Assembly: GCA_004551485.1 (NCBI GenBank)
Contig: SBLD01000011.1
Span: forward strand, 62,001 to 126,000
DNA from: Billgrantia azerbaijanica
Lineage (GTDB): Bacteria; Pseudomonadota; Gammaproteobacteria; Pseudomonadales; Halomonadaceae
Length of the DNA stretch: 64,000 nucleotides
Direction of reading: 5' to 3'
Below are positions 32,924-42,227 of the stretch, in pieces (position 1 is the first letter of the stretch; each line of letters starts with the position of its first letter). The translations under genes and the position numbers were made by a program. The notes below the pieces were generated by a model. The model was not told the DNA's origin. It searched no databases and saw only the letters and a program-made list of their open reading frames with translations.

Positions 32924-34171
32924 TCAGTTGGCAAGGGCTTCGTCGACGATCTCGATCCAGTGCCGGACCTCGGTGCGGCCGGCGCTGGCCAGGTGGGTCT
33001 GGCAGCCGATATTGGCCGTGACGATCACCTCGGGCTCGCCGGCCTCCAGGTTGTCGAGCTTGTTGTCGCGCAGTTGGGTGGCGAGCTCCGGTTGGGTGAT
33101 GGAGTAGGTGCCCGCCGAACCGCAGCACAGGTGGGCGTCGGCCACCGGGGTGAGGGTGAAGCCGAGCTTGACCAGCACGGCCTCCACGGCGCCGCCGAGC
33201 CGCTGGGCGTGCTGCAGGGTGCAGGGGCAGTGGAAGGCGAGCTTGCGGCTCTCCTTCACCGACAGCGCCTCGAGGTCCTCGTCGCGCAACACCTCGACCA
33301 GGTCCTTGGCCAGCGCGCTGACGCGCTCTGCCTTCTCGGCGTAGGCCGGGTCGTCGGCGAGGATGTCGGCGTACTCCTTGACGAAGGCGCCGCAGCCGCT
33401 CGCCGTCTGCACGATCGCCTCGGCCCCGGCCTCGATGTGCGGCCACCAGGCGTCGATATTGGCCCGGGCACGGGTCCGCCCCTCGTCCTGGGCGTTCAGG
33501 TGGAAGTCGATGGCGCCACAGCAGCCCGCCTCGCCGACCGGCGTCAGGCCGATCCCCAGGCGGTCGAGCACCCGCGCCGTGGCGGCGTTGGTGTTGGGCG
33601 AGAGTCCCGGCTGCACGCAGCCCTCGAGAATCAGCATCTGCCGCGCGTGGCGCTGGTGGTCGGGGCGGGTGCCGGCGTCCACCGGCGTGGGCGGCAGTTT
33701 CGCCTTGAGCGCGCCCGGCACCAGCGGCTTGAAGGTCAGGCCCAGCTTGAGCAGCGCCTGGAAGCGCCGGGGATCGACCAGCGCCTTGCGCAGCCCGAAG
33801 CGCAGCCCGAAGCGCAGCGCGCGCTCGGGCGCCGTGCGCGGCACGCGGCGCTCGATCTCGGCGCGGCCGATGTCGAGCAGCTTGTGGTATTCGACCCCGG
33901 AGGGGCAGGTGGTCTCGCAGTTGCGGCAGGTCAGGCAGCGGTCGAGGTGCAGCCGGGTCTGCTCGGTCACCAGGCCGTCGTCGTCCGGGTTCTCGAGCAT
34001 CTGCTTCATCAGGTAGATGCGCCCGCGCGGCCCGTCGCGCTCGTCGCCGAGCAGCTGGTAGGTCGGGCAGGTGGCGTTGCAGAAGCCGCAGTGCACGCAG
34101 GTGCGCAGCACGCGGTCGGCCTCGCGGATGTGCGGCTGCTTGAGGGCTTCCTCGGTGAAGTGCGTCTGCAT
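32924..34171 (-). CDS. glcF: Glycolate oxidase iron-sulfur subunit
   Basis: A 415-residue subunit with two [4Fe-4S] ferredoxin motifs near the N-terminus (CVHCGFCNATCPTY at ~27-40 and CLTCRNCETTCPSG at ~78-91) and two CCG (cysteine-rich) domains: GEAGCCGAIDF and DAHLCCGSAGTYSI. It passes electrons from the flavin subunits towards the respiratory quinone at the membrane. Follows glcE by 19 bp. Confidence 0.93.
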   Translation of the reverse strand: MQTHFTEEALKQPHIREADRVLRTCVHCGFCNATCPTYQLLGDERDGPRGRIYLMKQMLENPDDDGLVTEQTRLHLDRCLTCRNCETTCPSGVEYHKLLDIGRAEIERRVPRTAPERALRFGLRFGLRKALVDPRRFQALLKLGLTFKPLVPGALKAKLPPTPVDAGTRPDHQRHARQMLILEGCVQPGLSPNTNAATARVLDRLGIGLTPVGEAGCCGAIDFHLNAQDEGRTRARANIDAWWPHIEAGAEAIVQTASGCGAFVKEYADILADDPAYAEKAERVSALAKDLVEVLRDEDLEALSVKESRKLAFHCPCTLQHAQRLGGAVEAVLVKLGFTLTPVADAHLCCGSAGTYSITQPELATQLRDNKLDNLEAGEPEVIVTANIGCQTHLASAGRTEVRHWIEIVDEALAN

Positions 34172-34190
34172 GTCAGCTTCTCATCAGTCT

Positions 34191-35303
34191 TCAGAGGTCG
34201 GCGTAGAGCCGACCGGGGTTGAAGATCCCGTGGGGGTCGAGCTCGGCCTTGAGGTTGCGGTGGTATTTCGCCAGCGCCGCGGGCAGCGGGGTGAAGGGCT
34301 CGATGCCGGCCGGGCAGGGGCCGTAGCAGGTGGCGTGGCCGCCGGCCTCGCGGCAGGCGCGGCGCAGCGCTTCGGCGTCGACGTCGGCGCGCAGCCAGCG
34401 CTGGGCGCCGGCCCAGTCGTGGAGCATGGCCGTGTCATCGATCTCGGCCAGGCCCAGGTCGGGGGCGCGGTGCGGCAGCGAGAGGCGCCACAGGGGCCTG
34501 GCGCCCTCGCGGGTGAAGAAGTCCAGGCGGTGATCGCGCAGCGCGGGCCAGAAGGCGTTGTCGAGGTCGTCGCCGCCGATCCGCTCGCGGGTGGCGGCTA
34601 CCGAGCTGGGGCCGCCCTCCAGGCGCAGGTGCAGCGCGCCGTCGAGCCAGGCGGCAGCGCTGATCGGCAGCGGCTCGCGGCCCCACTCGGCAAGGCGCCG
34701 ACGTGCCTCGGCCAGGGGCAGGTCGAGGTGCAGGCTGTGGGTGGTGAGCGGACGCGGCACCACCTTCAGCGACACCTCGCTGATCACGCCCAGGGTGCCC
34801 TGGGCACCGACCATCAGCCGCGACAGGTCGTAGCCGGCGACGTTCTTCATTACCTGGCCGCCGAAGCGCTGTTCGATGCCCTCGTGGTTGATCAGGCGGA
34901 TGCCCAGCACGAAGTCGCGTACGGCGCCGGCCCAGGGGCGGCGCGGCCCGGAGAGGCCGGTGGCGATCATGCCGCCCACCGTGCCGGCCTCGCCGAAGCG
35001 CGGCGGCTCGAAGCCGAGCATCTGGCCGTGCTCGGCCAGCGCGGCCTCCAGCTCGGTGAGCGGCGTGCCGGCGCGCACCGAGACCACCAGCTCCACCGGG
35101 TCGTAGAAGGTGATGCCGCGGTGCTCGGCGGTGGAGAGCGTCTCGCTTTCCACCGGACGGCCCTGAACTTGTCGACCATAGAAGGCGCGGGTGTCGCCGC
35201 CGACGATACGCAGCGGCGTGCGCTCGCGGGCCGCCTCGCGGATGCGCTCGGCAAGCGGTTGGCTGGCGTCCTGCCCGGGGTACTCGGTGGGGGTCGTGGC
35301 CAT
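34191..35303 (-). CDS. glcE: Glycolate oxidase FAD-binding subunit
   Basis: A 370-residue FAD_binding_4 protein, shorter than GlcD. Visible: PLRIVGGDTRAFYG, the FAD loop FGEAGTVGGMIATGLSGPRRPWAGAVRDFVLG, and VMKNVAGYDLSRLMVGAQGTLGVI. It partners GlcD and GlcF in oxidising glycolate to glyoxylate. Start ATG 35303 lies 11 bp after the glcD stop. Confidence 0.92.
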   Translation of the reverse strand: MATTPTEYPGQDASQPLAERIREAARERTPLRIVGGDTRAFYGRQVQGRPVESETLSTAEHRGITFYDPVELVVSVRAGTPLTELEAALAEHGQMLGFEPPRFGEAGTVGGMIATGLSGPRRPWAGAVRDFVLGIRLINHEGIEQRFGGQVMKNVAGYDLSRLMVGAQGTLGVISEVSLKVVPRPLTTHSLHLDLPLAEARRRLAEWGREPLPISAAAWLDGALHLRLEGGPSSVAATRERIGGDDLDNAFWPALRDHRLDFFTREGARPLWRLSLPHRAPDLGLAEIDDTAMLHDWAGAQRWLRADVDAEALRRACREAGGHATCYGPCPAGIEPFTPLPAALAKYHRNLKAELDPHGIFNPGRLYADL

Positions 35304-35314
35304 GGGCGCTCCTG

Positions 35315-36814
35315 TCAGCCGTGCGGGTTGGCAGTGAGGGCAGGGGCGTCCGCCGCCTGCTTGATGGTCTTGAACTCCGAGCAGCGTGCCGGGGTGGGGA
35401 TGTTCTTGCCCGGGTTGAGCAGCTCGGTGGGGTCGAAGGCGGCCTTGGCGGCGCGGAAGGTGGCCAGCTCGTCGGGACGGAACTGGGCGCACATCTGGTT
35501 GATCTTCTCGCGGCCCACGCCGTGCTCGCCGGTGATGGTACCGCCGACGGCCACGCACAGTTCGAGGATCTCGCCGCCGAGCGCTTCGGCGACGTCCAGC
35601 TCGCCGGGCTGGTTGGCGTCGAAGAGGATCAGCGGGTGCATGTTGCCGTCGCCGGCATGGAAGACATTGGCGACGCGCAGCCCGTAGCGCTCGGAGAGCT
35701 CGGCGATGCCGGTGAGCACGCGCGGCAGGGCGCGGCGCGGGATGGTGCCGTCCATGCAGTAGTAGTCCGGCGACATGCGGCCCACCGCCGGGAAGGCGTT
35801 CTTGCGCCCCGCCCAGAACAGCGCCCGCTCCGCCTCGTCGCGCGCCTGGCGCACCTCGGTGGCGCCGGCGGCCTCGAGCACCCGGCGCACCCGCGCGCAG
35901 TCGTCGTCGACGTCGGCCTCCACGCCGTCCAGCTCGCACAGCAGGATCGCCTCGGCGCCCACCGGGTAGCCGGCCTTGACGAAGTCCTCGGCGGCCTGGA
36001 TGGCCAGCTTGTCCATCATCTCGAGCCCGCCGGGGATGATGCCTGCCTCGATGATGTCGCCCACCGCCAGGCCGGCCTTCTCCACGTCGTCGAAGCTCGC
36101 CATCAGCACCTTGGCGGTCTCCGGCTGGGGCAAGAGCTTGACGGTGATCTCGGTGACCACGCCGAGCATGCCCTCGGAGCCGGTGAACAGCGCCAGGAGG
36201 TCGAAGCCGGGGGCGTCCAGGGCGTCGCTGCCGAGCGTCAGGCTCTCGCCCTCGATGGTCAGCACCTCCGCCTTGATGACGTTGTGCACGGTGAGGCCGT
36301 ACTTGAGGCAGTGCACGCCGCCGGCGTTCTCGGCGACGTTGCCGCCGATGGAGCAGGCGATCTGCGACGAGGGGTCCGGGGCGTAGTAGAGGCCGTAGGG
36401 GGCCGCCGCCTCGGAGATGGCGAGGTTGCGCACCCCGGGCTCGACGCGCGCGGTGCGCGCCTCGGGGTCGATCTCGAGGATGCGCGCGAAGCGCGACAGC
36501 ACCAGCAGCACGCCCTGCTCGAGCGGCAGGGCACCGGCGGAGAGGCCGGTGCCGGCGCCGCGCGTCACCACCGGCACGCCCAGGGCGTGGCAGCGCGCGA
36601 GCAGGGTGCGCACCTGGTCGAGGGTGTCGGGCAGCGCCACCAGCATGGGCAGGGCGCGGTAGACCGACAGGCCGTCGCACTCGAAGGGGCGCATGTCCTC
36701 CTCGCGGTCGAGCAGGGTCATGTCGGGCAGGTGGCGGGCCAGGTCGGCGCGCACCTCGGCCGGGTCGCGGCGCGGCAGCTCGCCGTCGAGCCTGGCATCG
36801 TAGAGGATGTTCAT
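35315..36814 (-). CDS. glcD: Glycolate oxidase FAD-linked catalytic subunit
   Basis: A 499-residue FAD-linked oxidase. FAD domain: PVVTRGAGTGLSAGALPLEQGVLLVLSR and CSIGGNVAENAGGVHCLKYGLTVHNV; C-terminal substrate region with NVFHAGDGNMHPLILFD and GEHGVGREKINQMCAQFRPDEL. It oxidises glycolate (and often D-lactate) to glyoxylate. First gene of glcDEFG, divergent from glcC with a 212-bp regulatory gap. ATG 36814 was chosen; a longer in-frame start at 36871 adds non-conserved sequence. Glyoxylate made here could feed Gcl of the ureide cluster. Confidence 0.93.
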   Translation of the reverse strand: MNILYDARLDGELPRRDPAEVRADLARHLPDMTLLDREEDMRPFECDGLSVYRALPMLVALPDTLDQVRTLLARCHALGVPVVTRGAGTGLSAGALPLEQGVLLVLSRFARILEIDPEARTARVEPGVRNLAISEAAAPYGLYYAPDPSSQIACSIGGNVAENAGGVHCLKYGLTVHNVIKAEVLTIEGESLTLGSDALDAPGFDLLALFTGSEGMLGVVTEITVKLLPQPETAKVLMASFDDVEKAGLAVGDIIEAGIIPGGLEMMDKLAIQAAEDFVKAGYPVGAEAILLCELDGVEADVDDDCARVRRVLEAAGATEVRQARDEAERALFWAGRKNAFPAVGRMSPDYYCMDGTIPRRALPRVLTGIAELSERYGLRVANVFHAGDGNMHPLILFDANQPGELDVAEALGGEILELCVAVGGTITGEHGVGREKINQMCAQFRPDELATFRAAKAAFDPTELLNPGKNIPTPARCSEFKTIKQAADAPALTANPHG

Positions 36815-36913
36815 GGTGACTCCCCAGGCGTCTCGTCTCGGAGAAACGGGTTGGATGACATCTCGGCCCACAATCTGTGCGCTGCGAAGGCACTTGTCCA
36901 GTCCGCGGTACAG

Positions 36914-36924
36914 TGGTCAGACCA
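36914..36924. promoter_or_regulatory. FadR/GlcC-type operator in the glcD-glcC gap
   Basis: TGGTCAGACCA is a perfect palindrome fitting the TNGTNNNACNA pattern of FadR-subfamily GntR regulators. A further TTGGTAT half-site follows at about 36929. The same pattern recurs 5' of the permease gene (39690-39700). Confidence 0.7.
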
Positions 36925-37026
36925 GTAATTGGTATAGTATATGGAAGCATTTTCCATATTCTACGATAGAAGCCTAATCCGCCGATGGGCAACTTGCCAC
37001 TCGATGTGGTGATCTGGAGGTGACCG

Positions 37027-37812
37027 ATGAGCACACCCCGTGACGCGGCCCTGACGCCGCAACGGACCCCGGAGGGCGTGGCGGCGCGCCTGGAGCAGAT
37101 GATCCTGGACGGGGTCTTCCGCCCCGGCCAGCTGCTGCCCTCGGAGCGCCGCCTCGGCGAGCGGCTCGGCGTGTCCCGCGCCTCGCTGCGCGAGGGGCTA
37201 AGGATCCTGCGCAGCAAGGGCATCATCGAGACTCGCCACGGGCAGGGGTCGCGGGTGGCCTCGCTGCTGCCGGCCCGCGAGCAGAGTCCCTTGATGCACC
37301 TGTTTCGCGACCACCCGCGGACCCTGTTCGACCTGCTGGAGGTGCGCGCGCTGCTGGAGGGGGAGTCCGCGCGGCTGGCCGCCCGGCGTGGCACCCCGGC
37401 GGATCGGGTGCTGATCTCCCGGCGCTACCGCGAGATGGCCGACTACGTGGCGGGCGCCGATCCCGTCGACGTGGAGCGGCTGGCGCGCCTGGATCATGCG
37501 TTCCACCTGGCGATCTCCCAGGCCTCGCACAACCCCGTGCTGGTGCACACCCTGCAGAGTCTCACCGACCTGCTGCTGAGCTCGGTGTTCGCCTCGGTGA
37601 AGAATCTCTACCACCGGCCCGCCCCGCGGGAGATGATCAACCGCCAGCACGCCCGGCTGCACGATGCCGTGATCCAGGGCAAGCCGGAGCTGGCGCGGCG
37701 CGTGGCCCTGGAGCACCTCACCGGCATCGGCGAGGCCCTGCGGGAGATCGAGGCGGAGGACGAGCGCCTGGAGCGCTCGGCCATGCGCCTGGAGGAGTGG
37801 AAAGACGGATAG
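37027..37812 (+). CDS. glcC: GntR/FadR-family regulator of glycolate genes
   Basis: A 261-residue regulator. Winged helix at ~13-80: LEQMILDGVFRPGQLLPSERRLGERLGVSRASLREGLRILRSKGIIETRHGQGSRV. The C-terminal FCD domain (~95-240) carries metal-binding His/Asp positions in RLDHAFHLAISQASHNPVL and NRQHARLHDAV. It is divergent from glcD and convergent with the permease. The matching operators in both promoter gaps suggest that it controls glcDEFG, itself and the permease, responding to glycolate or a related hydroxyacid. Confidence 0.88.
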   Translation: MSTPRDAALTPQRTPEGVAARLEQMILDGVFRPGQLLPSERRLGERLGVSRASLREGLRILRSKGIIETRHGQGSRVASLLPAREQSPLMHLFRDHPRTLFDLLEVRALLEGESARLAARRGTPADRVLISRRYREMADYVAGADPVDVERLARLDHAFHLAISQASHNPVLVHTLQSLTDLLLSSVFASVKNLYHRPAPREMINRQHARLHDAVIQGKPELARRVALEHLTGIGEALREIEAEDERLERSAMRLEEWKDG

Positions 37813-37825
37813 GGGAGAACGAATG

Positions 37826-37854
37826 CCGCCCCCACGGCCTGGCCGTGGGGGCGG
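37826..37854. terminator. Bidirectional terminator between glcC and the permease
   Basis: A perfect 14-bp stem (CCGCCCCCACGGCC / GGCCGTGGGGGCGG) around a single T, placed between two convergent stops (37812 and 37879). Confidence 0.75.
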
Positions 37855-37878
37855 TGTTCAGTGGAGGAAGGGCGCGGC

Positions 37879-39579
37879 TCAGCCGAGGCCGAGCAACGGG
37901 TCGGAGACGCCCAGCAGGTAGAAGGCCACCAGGCCGATCCCGCCGGCGAGCAGGAAGTAGTAGAGCGTCGGCAGCAGGGTCTTGCGGATGGTGTCGCCCT
38001 CGCGCCCCAGCAGGCCCACCGTGGCCGAGGCCGCCACCACGTTGTGGATGGCGATCATGTTGCCGGCCGCCGCGCCAACCGCCTGCAGCGCCACCAGCAG
38101 GGCGGTGGAGAGGCCGAGCTGCTGGGCCACGTTGAACTGGAAGTCCGAGAGCATCAGGTTGGAGACGGTGTTGGAGCCGGCGATGAAGGCGCCGAGCCCG
38201 CCCACCGCCGGGGCGAAGAGCGGGTAGATATCGCCCACGCCGTCGGCGACGAAGCGTGCCATGGCCACCGGCATGGAGACCAGGTCGGCGGCATTGACGC
38301 CGGAGTTGATCAGGATGCGCACCATGGGGATGGTGAAGATCAGCACGAAGCCGGCGCCGAGCAGGGTGCGCGAGGACTCGCCGAAGGCGGCCTTGAGCTC
38401 GCCGGCGCGCATGCGATGGATCACCGCGGTGACCAGCACCACCATCAGCAGGATGCCGCCGGGCAGGTAGAGCGGCTGGATGCTGCCGGAGATGCCCGTC
38501 TCGCCCAGGATGTTGCTCCAGCCGAAGGAGAACGAGGTCAGGGCCTCCTTGAGCGGCGCCACGGTGCGCGAGGCGACCAGGAAGACGGCCAGCAGCACGT
38601 AGGGTACCCAGCCCATGACGGTGGAGATCGGGGCTTTGCCGGTGACATCGTCGAGCTTGATCTCCAGCTTGCCGATCCAGCTGTCCGGCCAGCTGCTGGC
38701 CTCGGGGAAGTCCCAGCTCTCCTTGGGCACGAGGAAACCGCGACGGGCGGCGGGCACAACGATGGCCAGGCCGACCATGGCGCCGATCATCGACGGGAAC
38801 TCCGGCCCCAGCAGTACCCCGGCCAGGGCGTAGGGCACCACGAAGGCCACGCCGGCGAAGAGCGCGAAGGGCGCGATGGAGAGCCCCTCCTTCCAGGAGC
38901 GGTTGGCGCCGAAGAAGCGCACCATGACGACGACCATGATCAGCGGCATCAGCACGCCGACCAGCGCATGGACGACGGCGACCTCGGCGGCGATCAGGCG
39001 GAAGTACTCCAGCCAGGTGTGGCCGCCGGTGGCGAGCTGCTCGGTGATCCCGGCCTGGTTGAGGCCGCCGGTCACGCCGACCACGATGGGCGTGCCCACG
39101 GCACCGAAGGAGACCGGGGTGGACTGGATCATCATGCCCACCACCACGGCGGCGAGTGCCGGGAAGCCCAGCGCCACCATCAGCGGGGCCGCCACGGCGG
39201 CCGGGGTGCCGAAGCCCGAGGCGCCCTCGATGAAACAGCCGAACAGCCAGGCGACGATGATCGCCTGCACCCGGCGGTCGGGGCTGATGCCGGAGAAGCC
39301 GTTGCGGATCGCCTTGATGCCGCCCGAGTGCTTCAGGGTGTTGAGCAGCAGGATGGCGCCGAAGATGATCCACAGGATGGCGACCGTGAGGATCAGGCCC
39401 TGGAGGGTCGACGCCAGTACCCGGCTCGCGCTCATCTCCCAGGCGAACAGGGCGATCAGGGCCGTGACCACGTAGACCGCGGGCATGGCCGTGCGGGCGG
39501 GCAGGCGAAAGCCGATGAGCAGGATGCCCGCCAGCAGCAGCGGCGTGAAGGCGAGCAGCGCAAGAGTCGTGTCCGTCAT
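37879..39579 (-). CDS. glcA: L-lactate/glycolate permease (LctP family)
   Basis: A 566-residue membrane protein with about 12-14 hydrophobic segments of the LldP/GlcA family. Pieces seen: [77 protein letters not shown], and [27 protein letters not shown] near the C-terminus. It imports glycolate and/or lactate with protons; the neighbouring glc genes favour glycolate. ATG 39579 lies 9 bases after GAGG; ATG 39588 is too close to that site. A GlcC-type operator stands 110 bp upstream. Confidence 0.88.
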   Translation of the reverse strand: MTDTTLALLAFTPLLLAGILLIGFRLPARTAMPAVYVVTALIALFAWEMSASRVLASTLQGLILTVAILWIIFGAILLLNTLKHSGGIKAIRNGFSGISPDRRVQAIIVAWLFGCFIEGASGFGTPAAVAAPLMVALGFPALAAVVVGMMIQSTPVSFGAVGTPIVVGVTGGLNQAGITEQLATGGHTWLEYFRLIAAEVAVVHALVGVLMPLIMVVVMVRFFGANRSWKEGLSIAPFALFAGVAFVVPYALAGVLLGPEFPSMIGAMVGLAIVVPAARRGFLVPKESWDFPEASSWPDSWIGKLEIKLDDVTGKAPISTVMGWVPYVLLAVFLVASRTVAPLKEALTSFSFGWSNILGETGISGSIQPLYLPGGILLMVVLVTAVIHRMRAGELKAAFGESSRTLLGAGFVLIFTIPMVRILINSGVNAADLVSMPVAMARFVADGVGDIYPLFAPAVGGLGAFIAGSNTVSNLMLSDFQFNVAQQLGLSTALLVALQAVGAAAGNMIAIHNVVAASATVGLLGREGDTIRKTLLPTLYYFLLAGGIGLVAFYLLGVSDPLLGLG

Positions 39580-39949
39580 GGGCAGCATGACCTCGCAATG
39601 AAGGGTTGGTGGAGGAAGGCCGGCAACCGGTCGTCGCGGGCGAGGCGCAAGATACGTCGAGTCGCGGCGAAAGACCACTGATGGGTAATTGGTATGACCA
39701 ATATCGAGTCCATTCCAAGGAATGCCGTATCGAAGGCAAGTGTTCGTAAAAACAGCAAGTTGGGCAGGGGAGTCCTGAGTGGGGTAGGTGCCTGTCGGGC
39801 GGCAGGGGTTCGACTAATGGACAATCCTGGATAACGGTCAGGCCGGCGTTGCGCTGGCTTGGCAGTATCCGTCATAGGCTGGCACTATCTTACATGGCCG
39901 GGCGGGGAGTTCCGTCCGGAGTGATGCCAACCAAGCCGGGAGACCATCA
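39580..39949. other. 370-bp gap with the permease promoter region
   Basis: No gene seen. It contains the GntR operator (39688-39702) and presumably divergent promoters for the permease and the GST gene. The sequence from 39700 to 39900 is relatively AT-rich for this window. TGGCAC-TATCT-TTAC-like bases near 39880 resemble a sigma-54 element but lack the invariant GC at -12. Confidence 0.55.
39688..39702. promoter_or_regulatory. FadR/GlcC-type operator upstream of the permease
   Basis: ATTGGTATGACCAAT is a perfect palindrome around a 3-base centre; its core TGGTATGACCA has the same TGGT-N3-ACCA form as the site between glcD and glcC. It lies about 110 bp before the permease ATG. Confidence 0.75.
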
Positions 39950-40657
39950 ATGGCACGGGTGCTCTACGAACTTTGCGGGATCGACGAGGGGCTGCGCTTC
40001 TCGCCCTACTGCTGGCGGGTCCGCTACGCGCTGGCCCACAAGGGGCTGGAGGCGGAGCGGCGCCCCTGGTACTTCACCGACAAGGAAGCGCTGGCCTTCG
40101 CCGACCACGACAAGGTACCGGTGCTCATCGACGGCGACGAGGTGGTGACCGACAGCTACGCCATCCTGCGCTACCTGGATCGCGCCTACCCCGAGGCGCC
40201 GCTGCTGGGCGACGGCCTGGCCGAGGCGCGGGCGCGCTTCTTCAAGGCCTATGCCGAGCGGGCGCTGGCCCCGGCGATGCTGCGTACCATCATCATGGAC
40301 CTGCTCAACGCCATCCATCCCAAGGACCGCGACTACTTCCGCGAGACACGCGAGAAACGCTTCGGCCGAACCCTCGAGGAGTTCCACTCCCCGGCCAAGG
40401 GGCTGGCCCAGCTGGACAGCGCCCTGGAGCCGCTGCGCGGCTGTCTCAAGGACGCCGACTTCATCGACGGCGATGCCCCGGCGGCGGCCGACTACCTGCT
40501 GTTCGGCAACTTCATGTGGGCGCGCTGCGTCTCCACAGCCGATCTCGTCTCCAACGCCGACCCGGTCTACGCCTGGCTCGAGCGCATGCTCGACCTCTAC
40601 GACGGCCTGGGACGCAGCGCCCTGCGCATCACCGACATCGAGGGCGCCTACCGCTGA
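39950..40657 (+). CDS. Glutathione S-transferase family protein
   Basis: A 235-residue GST-fold protein. N-terminal thioredoxin-like domain with RFSPYCWRVRYALAHKGLEAE (a Ser/Cys active-site region), DKVPVLIDGDEVVTDSYAILRYLDRAYP; helical C-terminal domain with AAADYLLFGNFMWARCVS. It resembles the group that includes beta-etherase-like GSTs, but substrate cannot be told. A GC hairpin region follows it. Confidence 0.85.
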   Translation: MARVLYELCGIDEGLRFSPYCWRVRYALAHKGLEAERRPWYFTDKEALAFADHDKVPVLIDGDEVVTDSYAILRYLDRAYPEAPLLGDGLAEARARFFKAYAERALAPAMLRTIIMDLLNAIHPKDRDYFRETREKRFGRTLEEFHSPAKGLAQLDSALEPLRGCLKDADFIDGDAPAAADYLLFGNFMWARCVSTADLVSNADPVYAWLERMLDLYDGLGRSALRITDIEGAYR

Positions 40658-40721
40658 GGCAGCGACGCCGGGGCGGTGAATCACCGGCGTTCGCCTGCGT
40701 CGAGCGCCGCCCTGGCTGACT

Positions 40722-40755
40722 GGGATGGACCGCCCCCGGCTTGACGGTCCATCCC
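40722..40755. terminator. Inverted repeat downstream of the GST gene
   Basis: GGGATGGACCG / CGGTCCATCCC, a perfect 11-bp stem with a 12-base loop, lies 65 bp after the GST stop and 174 bp before proV. It may end the GST transcript or act in the proV leader. Confidence 0.5.
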
Positions 40756-40928
40756 CCGCCACCTAGCTTGTGGATAACAAGGCCGTGATGGCCTCAACGA
40801 GCCTGACTCAGGGCTCGCCTTGCCTCTTCCTTCTCGGCACCGTCCCTTGACCAGCCTGCTGGTGCCGCCTCGGATTCGCTCGAGCCCGGTCAGGCTGCCG
40901 TCGCGCAGAGAACCCTGTCGGGTCAGGT

Positions 40929-42227
40929 ATGAGCATCGACACCACGGGTAATGACGCCGCACGCAAGGAGGCCAAGGTCCGCGTGGAACACCTCTACAAG
41001 GTGTTCGGCGCGCAACCCGACGACACCCTCCGACGCCTCCAGGCCGGTGAGACGAAGGACCGGATCTATGCCGACACCGGTTCGGTGGCCGCGGTCGCCG
41101 ATGTCTCCTTCGACGTGCACCAGGGCGAGATCTTCGTCGTGATGGGGCTCTCCGGCTCCGGCAAGTCGACGCTGATCCGCTGCATCAACCGCCTGATCGA
41201 GCCCACTCGGGGGCGTATCCTCATCGACGACGAGGACATCGTCGGCCTGGACGCCGAGGCGCTGCGCCGGCTGCGCCGCGACAAGCTGTCGATGGTGTTC
41301 CAGCACTTCGCGCTATTCCCCCACAAGAGCGTCGGCGAGAACGTCGAGTACGGGCTGAAGATTCGCGGCATGCCCGCCCGCGAGCGACGCGACAAGGCGC
41401 TCAAGGCGCTCGAGCAGGTGGGGCTGGCCGCCCACGCCGACGTCCCCCCCGACAACCTCAGCGGTGGCATGCAGCAGCGCGTCGGCCTGGCCCGGGGCCT
41501 GGCCGTGGACCCCGAGCTGATGCTGATGGACGAACCCTTCAGCGCGCTGGACCCGCTGATTCGGCGCGACATGCAGGACGAGCTGCTGGTCCTGCAGCAG
41601 CGGCTGCGCATGACCATCATCTTCATCACCCACGACCTGCACGAGGCGCTGCGTCTCGGCGATCGCATCGCCATCATGAAGGACGGCCGTTTCGTGCAGC
41701 TGGGCACCCCCGAGGCGATCGTCGCACGGCCCGCCGACGACTACGTCGCCGCCTTCACCCGCGATGTCGACCGCGCGCGGGTGTTCCGGGCTCGCGCCTT
41801 GCGCCGTGACGCCGAGGCCCTGGGACCCGAGGCCTCGGTCGAGAAGGCCCGCGAGCGCCTGGCGCAGCTGGAACGCACGGCGCTCTACGTGATCGATGCG
41901 CACGACCGCCCGCAGGGCGTGGTGCGCCGTGCATCGCTGGAGTCGGCTGCCGCGCCGACGCTGGAGGCGCTCCTGGAGCGCGACTTCCCGACCGCCCACG
42001 AGGACCAGGAACTGGTCGAGCTCTACGACGTCTGTGCCACCGGCCTGCCGGTCGCCCTCGTCGACGGGGAGGGGCGCTTGACCGGCGTGGTCGAGCCGCT
42101 GGAGGTGTTTCGCCTGCTGGGCGGCAACGGCGGCGAGTCCGACGGTGGCGAGGCCATGGGCGATACGGCCAGTCGGCCCAGCGAGCACGCCGGCTCGCTG
42201 GAGATGAGGAGGCGCAACCATGGCTGA
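40929..42227 (+). CDS. proV: Glycine betaine/proline ABC transporter ATP-binding protein
   Basis: A 432-residue ATPase of the quaternary-amine uptake family. It has the N-terminal family extension (VEHLYKVFGAQPDDTLRRLQAGETKDRIYADTG), Walker A GLSGSGKST at 73-81, signature LSGGMQQRVGLARGLA, Walker B LMDEPFSALDP, and two C-terminal CBS-like repeats that sense ionic strength in homologues. Overlaps proW by 8 bp. Supports osmotic protection with compatible solutes. Confidence 0.92.
   Translation: MSIDTTGNDAARKEAKVRVEHLYKVFGAQPDDTLRRLQAGETKDRIYADTGSVAAVADVSFDVHQGEIFVVMGLSGSGKSTLIRCINRLIEPTRGRILIDDEDIVGLDAEALRRLRRDKLSMVFQHFALFPHKSVGENVEYGLKIRGMPARERRDKALKALEQVGLAAHADVPPDNLSGGMQQRVGLARGLAVDPELMLMDEPFSALDPLIRRDMQDELLVLQQRLRMTIIFITHDLHEALRLGDRIAIMKDGRFVQLGTPEAIVARPADDYVAAFTRDVDRARVFRARALRRDAEALGPEASVEKARERLAQLERTALYVIDAHDRPQGVVRRASLESAAAPTLEALLERDFPTAHEDQELVELYDVCATGLPVALVDGEGRLTGVVEPLEVFRLLGGNGGESDGGEAMGDTASRPSEHAGSLEMRRRNHG

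Noticed and set aside
34191-37394. A 1067-residue fusion of glcE with upstream sequence
   Set aside because: The part before the glcE ATG is out of frame with glcD, which is intact in another frame.
39880-39896. Sigma-54 promoter before the second GST gene (TGGCACTATCTTAC)
   Set aside because: The invariant GC of the -12 box is replaced by AC, and no activator gene is nearby.
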